Origin: Bacteroidota bacterium
GTDB lineage: Bacteria > Bacteroidota > Bacteroidia > Bacteroidales > JAGNHN01
NCBI GenBank assembly: GCA_022710185.1
Contig: JAKLHK010000028.1
Span: forward strand, 1 to 37,686
Reading direction: 5' to 3'
DNA: 37,686 bases
The translations under genes were made by a program, and so were the position numbers. Positions 32,356 through 37,686 of the stretch are shown here, piece after piece; position 1 is the stretch's first letter; each line of letters begins with the position of its first letter. Below the pieces are notes generated by a model, which worked only from the letters and a program-made list of their open reading frames with translations, was not told the origin of the DNA and did no database searches.

Positions 32356-33210
32356 ATGTTAACTGCATTCCGGGAATCGGATGGGCAGCTGGTGAGCGGC
32401 CAGCTGATCCGTAAGCGCAAAGAAGACAGGTACTTTTGCCCCGAATGTGGGGAAGAAGTGCTTCATGCCCGTTCGCTGAGCGGTGTGCGCATCGGGCATT
32501 TCCGCCACAAGCCGGGTGCCCTTCTCTGCAGTTATGGCGGAGAGGGCCCGGAACACGAACGCATCAAGGCGGAGATCTACCTGCACCTTCTGGAACACTA
32601 CCCCACCGCTTTCACCACCCTGGTGCCGGAGTACCGTGATTTGTCCGATGCCCTCCGCCCGGATCTCTTCCTTGAGACGCGCAAGGGCACCCGCGTGGCC
32701 ATTGAGGTGCAGGTCAGTGCGATCAATGTGGAAGAAATGACCCGGAGGTTCAAGGAATACACCCGCCTTGGAGTCCATATGCTCTGGGTCCTGCCCTACC
32801 CTGCCGATCGCCTGGTTCAGGAGCAGGAAGAATGGGGATGGGCCCATGGACAGGGCCATTATGTGCGGGCCGTACACCACCAGCAGGCGCATATGCTGAG
32901 GCTTTCCGAGCAGGAAGTTTTCCTCTACTGGGCCTATTTCAAGCGTCTGGTATACTGGCCCGGGGCAGGGGAAGGCGAGAGGAGCTTCAGTGTCATGCGC
33001 CTTGATGAGGCCTATAGTCCGGGACGAGAGATGCTCATTAATGGGGAACACCAGAAGTATAATGCCTCCCGCAACAGCATGATGAAGCGCATACTGCGCC
33101 TGGAGCACGGCATCCGTTTCGATGCCTTCCGCCCCACATACGCCAGGGCCTTCCGCAGCCTGATGCGACCCTACCCCATCCCTGGCCGTTATCTGCTGAT
33201 GGCTCCCTGA
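32356..33210 (+). CDS. CoiA-like protein with zinc-ribbon and PD-(D/E)XK nuclease core
   Basis: 284 residues. The N-terminus carries a zinc-binding region, CPECGEEV (C28, C31) followed by HFRHKPGALLC (H48, H51, C58). A restriction-endonuclease-type core comes next: EHERIKAEIYLHLLE, then RPDLFLETRKGTRVAIEVQ, where D103 and E117-x-Q119 fit the PD-(D/E)XK pattern. CoiA-family proteins are linked to competence and DNA processing; whether this one acts in transformation or in another DNA transaction is not known, and no competence genes are adjacent. The ATG at 32356 comes before the conserved core by about 25 residues. It is divergent from the small T9SS gene and convergent with the giant gene. 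Confidence 0.8.
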   Translation: MLTAFRESDGQLVSGQLIRKRKEDRYFCPECGEEVLHARSLSGVRIGHFRHKPGALLCSYGGEGPEHERIKAEIYLHLLEHYPTAFTTLVPEYRDLSDALRPDLFLETRKGTRVAIEVQVSAINVEEMTRRFKEYTRLGVHMLWVLPYPADRLVQEQEEWGWAHGQGHYVRAVHHQQAHMLRLSEQEVFLYWAYFKRLVYWPGAGEGERSFSVMRLDEAYSPGREMLINGEHQKYNASRNSMMKRILRLEHGIRFDAFRPTYARAFRSLMRPYPIPGRYLLMAP

Positions 33211-33222
33211 ACCCACCAAAGA

Positions 33223-33257
33223 AAAGGGCTGTCCCCCGAAGGAAACAGCCCTTTAAG
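33223..33257. terminator. Terminator between CoiA-like gene and giant T9SS gene
   Basis: Perfect 10-bp stem AAAGGGCTGT (33223-33232) with ACAGCCCTTT (33245-33254) and a 12-nt loop. On the minus strand the stem is followed by a T-rich TTTTCTTTGG tract, and on the plus strand by little T, so it mainly serves the giant minus-strand gene but may work for both convergent genes. Confidence 0.75.
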
Positions 33258-33274
33258 GTGTTATAATCTACTGA

Positions 33275-36200
33275 TTAGCGCACCAATACCAGCTTGCCGG
33301 TGAAGCTGCGCTGCTGGCCACCGTCGTCGTGGCTCAGACGGAAGTAATAGGTACCCGTCACCAGGTCCTCGGCCGAGAAGACAGCCCTGTGCTGGCCGGC
33401 GGACTGGCTGGTGTTCACCAGCACGCTCACCCTCTCGCCCAGGACATTGAACACTTCCAGGCTCACCCTTCCTTCTTCTGGCAGGTAATACTCGATCACG
33501 CTCTGCTCGCTGAAGGGGTTAGGATAGTTCCTCACCGTCAGTTCGCTGAAGCTGTGGCCCACCACTTCCGGCAGGGTGAAACGGGCATTGGGGATGACAT
33601 TCCCCTGGGGATCGGCCACTTCAAGCACATCGCCAAGGACGAATCCTGAGGCCATGCGCTGCGGATGGAGCAAGCCAATATGGAAGAAGGGCTGGCCAGC
33701 ACCAGCGAGTGGCGCATCAAGCCCTACCCAGGCGATATTGAGGAGGTTTCCTTCGACTTTGAAGATCAGGTCTCCGCCTATGGCCTCATCCACGCTGACC
33801 CCGGTCACAACCACCCCCTGCGGGATGATCAGCTGGAGGGATACGGCGCCGACGGCAGCCGGGGTACTGAGCGTCAGCGGCAGTGTCACGGCCGTCTCGT
33901 GCCCAATGACCATGAGCCCTTCAATCCCCAGGCTACCCTTGGGTGCAACCTTGAGGTTTGGTACATGGCTGCCGTTCACGTCGCCTGCTGAGAGGGCGCG
34001 ATAGCGTTTGGTGTAAAGGAGCGGGGTGATCCCGGGATAGGTGATGGTATCCGGTTCCAGGAACCAATCCGGCACCGGGAACTGGTGGATGATACCGGCA
34101 AAGCGCTGTGCGATGAGCATGGCATCCGTAGAATTGATCGACTTGGAACCGTTCACATCTCCCACCAGGGCACGGAAGGGATCCAGGGTATCGAGGTAGA
34201 TGAAGTGACGCGTCACCAGGAGGGCATCGGTGGCGTTCACCCCACCCCATGCCCAGGGCTGGTTGGAGAATCCGCCCACGGTATAGGTACCGTCGGCAAG
34301 GCTGTCGATGTCGAAGAGTCCGTTGAAGCGGGTAAAGATGGTGTCGGCCACCTTGGAGTTCATGGGCGAGAAGATCACGCCGAATCCTGGAAGCGGGGTC
34401 TGGTATTGGTTATCATAGTAAACCTGGCCGCTGAAGGAGTTGCCCCTGGGCAGCACATTGAGGAAGACCTGATCGGTGGCGGAGCATCCGCTGTTGTCGG
34501 TCACCACCACGGTGAAGGTCTCCGGTGCGATGGGCCATGCCGTTGCGTTGAGCACATGGGGGTTGAGCAGGGTAAGGGCCGGGGACCAGGTAGCCTGCAT
34601 CGGGCCGGGGCCTGCCACGCTGGGGTGGAAGGTGTACTGGTCGCCGATGTAGATGAAGGTATCCGGGCCTGCATTAAGCACCGGGCCAACACCTATGGTA
34701 AAGCTGCAGGAGTTCTCGCACTGGTTGTTGTCAAAATAGGTATAGGTGATGGTGTGCACCCCTCCTCCAGCCAGGGCCGGGTTAAAGATGCCGCCGCTCA
34801 CTCCGGGTCCTGCATAGACTCCACCGGCCGGCGTGGCCCCGCTAAGGGCGAAGGGCTGGTCGTCGAAGCATACGGCGAAGCTGGTCGGACAAACCACTAC
34901 GGGCTTGGGCGCCACCCTGATGGTGAAGGTACAGGTGTTGCTGCAGTTATTCCCATCGTTGTATGTGTAGGTAATGGTATGCGTTCCGATGCCGGCGATG
35001 GCAGGGCGGAACTGTCCTGCGCTGACGCTGGGGCCGCTGTAGGTACCACCTGCCGGACTGGCTCCGCTCAGTGCGAAGGCCGGGGCATCGATGCACACTG
35101 TATCGTTCGGCGGGCAACTCACGGCTGGCTGATCGTAAACAGTGATGTCAAAGGTACAGGTGTCGTAGCAGAGTCCCAGGTTAGCCACCACATACATGAT
35201 CTGGTGTGTTCCGAGTCCGGCCACGGAAGGCGTGAACTGGGTTCCGCTGACGCCAGGGCCGCTGAACGTGCCACCAGCAGGGCTGGCGCCGGTCAGGTTG
35301 AAGGCCGGGCGGGTAATGCATGCCTCCAGATCGGCAGGGCAGCTGGCCACAGGCTCGGGCACCACGGTAATGCTGAAACTGCAGGTGCTGATGCATCCGT
35401 TGGGCGAGCTCACAGTGTAGGTGATGTTCCAGGTACCGGTGCCGGCTTGCTGGGGAGAGAACATCCCACCGCTCACCCCGGTGCCGCTGTATGTCCCGCC
35501 CAGGGGAAGGGCGCCGCTTAAGGCGAAGGCTTCATCGGAAGCGCAGACCTGCATATTGGCCGGACAGATCACTGCAATGGCGCTATCGACGTGGATATTC
35601 AGGGTACAGCTATGGACGCAGCAGTAGTTTACCGTATAGGTATAGATAATGACGTGATCACCGGGGCCGGCTGCACTGGGATCGAAGACATTGGCGGTAA
35701 CCCCGGGGCCGGAGAAGGTCCCTCCTGCCGGTGTTGCGCCTCCCAGGGCGAAGGGCTGGTCATAAGCACATACGGCGGTGTCCTGAGGACAGCTCATCAG
35801 GATGTTGTCGACCACCGTTACGGTCTGGGCACAGGTGCTTGTGTGTCCGCATACATCGGTAGCCGTGAAAGTCCTGACAAAAGTGAAGTCGCCGGCGCAG
35901 TTGGAACTGGTGACCTGGTCTGCATAGGTGATGCTCACATTGCCCCCACAGTTGTCACTGGCCGAGGGGAAGCCCAGGCTGGCTGTTGTCGTGTCGGCAT
36001 TGATGCAGTTCACAATGGTATCCTGGGGACAGGAAAGGAAGACCGGGTCAATGGTATCCTGCACGCTCACCATCTGCACACAGCTCACGCTGTTGCCGCA
36101 GTAATCGGTGATAGTCCAGGTACGGATAAAACTATAGGTACCGGAGCAGACACCAGGAGTCACCACATCGCTGTGGGCGATATCGATGGGGCTGGTACAG

Positions 36201-37686
36201 TTGTCGGTCACCAGGGCCGAGCCCAGGTTGGCATCCGAGGTATCGACTCCACAGTTGACTACGGTATCGGGCGGGCAGAAGGTGATAACGGGTGCCGTGG
36301 TATCCTGGAAGGTGATGATCTGGAAGGCTTGCCTGAAGTTGCCACAATCATCGGTGGCTGTCCAGGTCCTGCGGATCCCGCTGGGCAGCAGGCAGCCGCC
36401 CGGCTGGATGATGATGTCATCTTCTCTGGTGATGGTCACCACGGCGGCACAATTGTCCGTTGCCGTAGCGAAGCCGAACTGGGCTGCGCTGGTATCCGCA
36501 TCACAGTCGATGGTGGTATCCGCCGGAACGAAGGTGAAGTCAGGCTTGTTGATATCCTGCAGGGTAACCTGCTGCTGGCAGCTGGTCGTGTTCCCACAGG
36601 AGTCTTCGGCTACCCAGGTCCGCACGAAGCTGTAGAATCCGGCGCAGCTGCTGGGTGTAACCTGGTCGCTGTAGGTGATCTTCACCAGGCTGCAGTTATC
36701 GGTAGCCGTGGCGTACCCGAGGTTGGCGGCCGTGGTATCGGCGTTCTGGCAGTCAAGCACGGTGTCAGCCGGACAGGTCAGGAAAGGTTTGGTGGTATCC
36801 TGTACGGTGATTGTCTGAACCTTGACGATCGAATTTCCGCAGTCGTCCAGAAGTGTCCAGGTACGGGTAAAGGTACCGCTGTTGCTGCATCCGGTCAGGC
36901 CGGTCACATCGTCAACATAAGTAGCTTCCAGGCCGGTTGAACAGTTGTCCTCCTCGTCGGTAACATCCCCGGTGGCGGCCACCGTGGTATCCAGGGCACA
37001 GCTGGCATCGCGGTAAACCGTCAGGTTTGCTGGTAGGCTGAAGTCAGGATCCAGGGTATCCAGCACGGTGATCGTCTGAACCTGTACAGTTGTATTCCCG
37101 CAATCGTCCTCCAGGGTCCAGGTACGGGTGAAGGTGCCGGTACTGTTGCAGCCACTCAGCCCGCTAACATCGTCCACATAGGTGGCTTCCAGTCCGGTGG
37201 AGCAATTATCAGCCTCGTCTGTCACATCGCCGATGTCGGTTGTGGTGGTATCGATGTTGCAGGTGGCGTCACGATATATGGTAACATCGGCAGGAACAGT
37301 GAAGGTTGGATCCAGGGTATCCAGAACCGTGATGGTCTGGACCTCCACGGCAGTGTTCCCACAGTCATCCTCCAGAGTCCAGGTACGGGTGAATGTTCCT
37401 GTGCTGTTGCAGCCGCTTAATCCGCTGACATCGTCCACATAGGTGGCATCCAGTCCGCTGGAGCAGTTGTCCGCCTCATCGGTCACATCGCCAATGTCGC
37501 CGGTGGTTGTATCGATGGCGCAACTGGCATCACGGTAAAGGGTGGTATCCGAAGGAACGGTGAAGGTCGGATCCAGGGTATCCATTACGGTGATCGTCTG
37601 AACCTTAACAGTGGTATTGCCGCAGTCGTCCACCAGGGTCCAGGTGCGCAGGATGCTGCCTGTGGTGTTGCAGCCCGTCAGGCCCG
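33275..37686 (-). CDS. Giant T9SS-sorted repeat protein, C-terminal part (cut by right edge)
   Basis: The frame is open to the right edge, so about 1470 codons are visible and the N-terminus is missing. From the edge inward there are three full 87-residue HYR-like repeats (CGNT, DADNCS and RTWTLEDDCGN motifs), four related repeats (DTT.P....CP.DT...C...ATDNC), and five repeats of the type CP....VC...FALSGA.PAGGTYSGPGVS...F.P..AG.G.H.ITYTY. These are followed by a PKD-like domain, dockerin-type segments (NATDALLVTRHF, GDVNGSKSINSTDAMLIAQRF), a cohesin-like beta domain and a T9SS type A sorting domain (NYPNPFSEQSVIEYYLPEEG). The many paired Cys suggest disulfide-stabilised, extracellular folding. 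A surface adhesin or matrix protein is the likely role; this is inference. It ends in a terminator at 33223-33257. Confidence 0.9.
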   Translation of the reverse strand, partial: GLTGCNTTGSILRTWTLVDDCGNTTVKVQTITVMDTLDPTFTVPSDTTLYRDASCAIDTTTGDIGDVTDEADNCSSGLDATYVDDVSGLSGCNSTGTFTRTWTLEDDCGNTAVEVQTITVLDTLDPTFTVPADVTIYRDATCNIDTTTTDIGDVTDEADNCSTGLEATYVDDVSGLSGCNSTGTFTRTWTLEDDCGNTTVQVQTITVLDTLDPDFSLPANLTVYRDASCALDTTVAATGDVTDEEDNCSTGLEATYVDDVTGLTGCSNSGTFTRTWTLLDDCGNSIVKVQTITVQDTTKPFLTCPADTVLDCQNADTTAANLGYATATDNCSLVKITYSDQVTPSSCAGFYSFVRTWVAEDSCGNTTSCQQQVTLQDINKPDFTFVPADTTIDCDADTSAAQFGFATATDNCAAVVTITREDDIIIQPGGCLLPSGIRRTWTATDDCGNFRQAFQIITFQDTTAPVITFCPPDTVVNCGVDTSDANLGSALVTDNCTSPIDIAHSDVVTPGVCSGTYSFIRTWTITDYCGNSVSCVQMVSVQDTIDPVFLSCPQDTIVNCINADTTTASLGFPSASDNCGGNVSITYADQVTSSNCAGDFTFVRTFTATDVCGHTSTCAQTVTVVDNILMSCPQDTAVCAYDQPFALGGATPAGGTFSGPGVTANVFDPSAAGPGDHVIIYTYTVNYCCVHSCTLNIHVDSAIAVICPANMQVCASDEAFALSGALPLGGTYSGTGVSGGMFSPQQAGTGTWNITYTVSSPNGCISTCSFSITVVPEPVASCPADLEACITRPAFNLTGASPAGGTFSGPGVSGTQFTPSVAGLGTHQIMYVVANLGLCYDTCTFDITVYDQPAVSCPPNDTVCIDAPAFALSGASPAGGTYSGPSVSAGQFRPAIAGIGTHTITYTYNDGNNCSNTCTFTIRVAPKPVVVCPTSFAVCFDDQPFALSGATPAGGVYAGPGVSGGIFNPALAGGGVHTITYTYFDNNQCENSCSFTIGVGPVLNAGPDTFIYIGDQYTFHPSVAGPGPMQATWSPALTLLNPHVLNATAWPIAPETFTVVVTDNSGCSATDQVFLNVLPRGNSFSGQVYYDNQYQTPLPGFGVIFSPMNSKVADTIFTRFNGLFDIDSLADGTYTVGGFSNQPWAWGGVNATDALLVTRHFIYLDTLDPFRALVGDVNGSKSINSTDAMLIAQRFAGIIHQFPVPDWFLEPDTITYPGITPLLYTKRYRALSAGDVNGSHVPNLKVAPKGSLGIEGLMVIGHETAVTLPLTLSTPAAVGAVSLQLIIPQGVVVTGVSVDEAIGGDLIFKVEGNLLNIAWVGLDAPLAGAGQPFFHIGLLHPQRMASGFVLGDVLEVADPQGNVIPNARFTLPEVVGHSFSELTVRNYPNPFSEQSVIEYYLPEEGRVSLEVFNVLGERVSVLVNTSQSAGQHRAVFSAEDLVTGTYYFRLSHDDGGQQRSFTGKLVLVR
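36800..37686. repeat. 261-bp tandem coding repeats within the giant gene
   Basis: Units 37060-36800, 37321-37061 and 37582-37322, plus a partial unit to the right edge, each 261 bp (87 codons). The marker GGATCCAGGGTATCCA recurs at exact 261-bp spacing. The units are closely similar at the DNA level, so recent duplication or homogenisation is likely, and assembly collapse is possible at the edge. Confidence 0.9.

Noticed and set aside
32431..32438. TACTTTTG as a promoter -7 box inside the CoiA-like gene
   Set aside because: The bases encode Tyr-Phe-Cys of the zinc ribbon, so the match is explained by coding sequence.
34085..36940. Plus-strand frames of 478 and 449 residues opposite the giant T9SS gene
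   Set aside because: Antisense translations of repeats (Gly/Ala/His-rich), without start signals or domains.

Overview
The window comes from a GC-rich member of the Bacteroidota (Bacteroidetes). Four things support this: C-terminal type IX secretion (T9SS) sorting domains on two surface proteins, repeated Bacteroidota -7 promoter boxes (TAnnTTTG), a Bacteroidota-type glycogen cluster, and the pairing of a small basic membrane protein with mutL. Genus cannot be judged from the sequence. No rRNA, tRNA, insertion sequence, phage gene or CRISPR array was seen.

Layout. 1-671: N-terminal part of a RelA/SpoT-family protein (minus), whose HD hydrolase motif looks broken. 722-1212: a protein-free stretch that looks like a transcribed, highly structured RNA of about 490 nt on the minus strand, with a promoter, many tetraloop hairpins and a strong terminator. 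1389-1952: DedA/VTT membrane protein. 2031-6903: minus-strand operon of an amidohydrolase lipoprotein, a J-domain protein, a PQQ-type beta-propeller protein and two thioredoxin-fold proteins. 7049-15738: plus-strand run of housekeeping genes: DUF6580 membrane protein, small membrane protein, mutL, two rhomboid proteases, membrane-anchored EEP hydrolase, uvrB and cysQ. Several of these genes overlap by 1-4 nt. 15812-25750: minus strand, fabG and a glycogen/alpha-glucan operon (debranching enzyme, GT4 glycosyltransferase, GH57 hydrolase, and a GT3 glycogen synthase fused to a GT35 phosphorylase). 26154-27563: beta-helix lipoprotein. 27571-28966: sucD, flanked by short tandem-repeat arrays in inverted orientation. 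29031-30428: mnmE. 30573-32213: DUF454 protein and a small T9SS protein (minus). 32356-33210: CoiA-like nuclease. 33275-37686: C-terminal 1470 codons of a giant repeat-rich T9SS adhesin-like protein, cut by the right edge.

How the genes work together. The glycogen operon contains polymer synthesis, phosphorolysis, debranching and GH57 processing in one transcript. Its promoter has the form TTG-N21-TAnnTTTG, the same as the promoters of the structured-RNA candidate and the small T9SS protein. MutL and UvrB are DNA repair, MnmE is tRNA modification, SucD is the TCA cycle and RelA/SpoT is the stringent response. Most of the window is therefore ordinary core genome. The least explained parts are the candidate RNA, the heptamer arrays, the J-domain/propeller gene pair and the unusual domain make-up of the large secreted protein. 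All functions were assigned by reading motifs; no database search was run.
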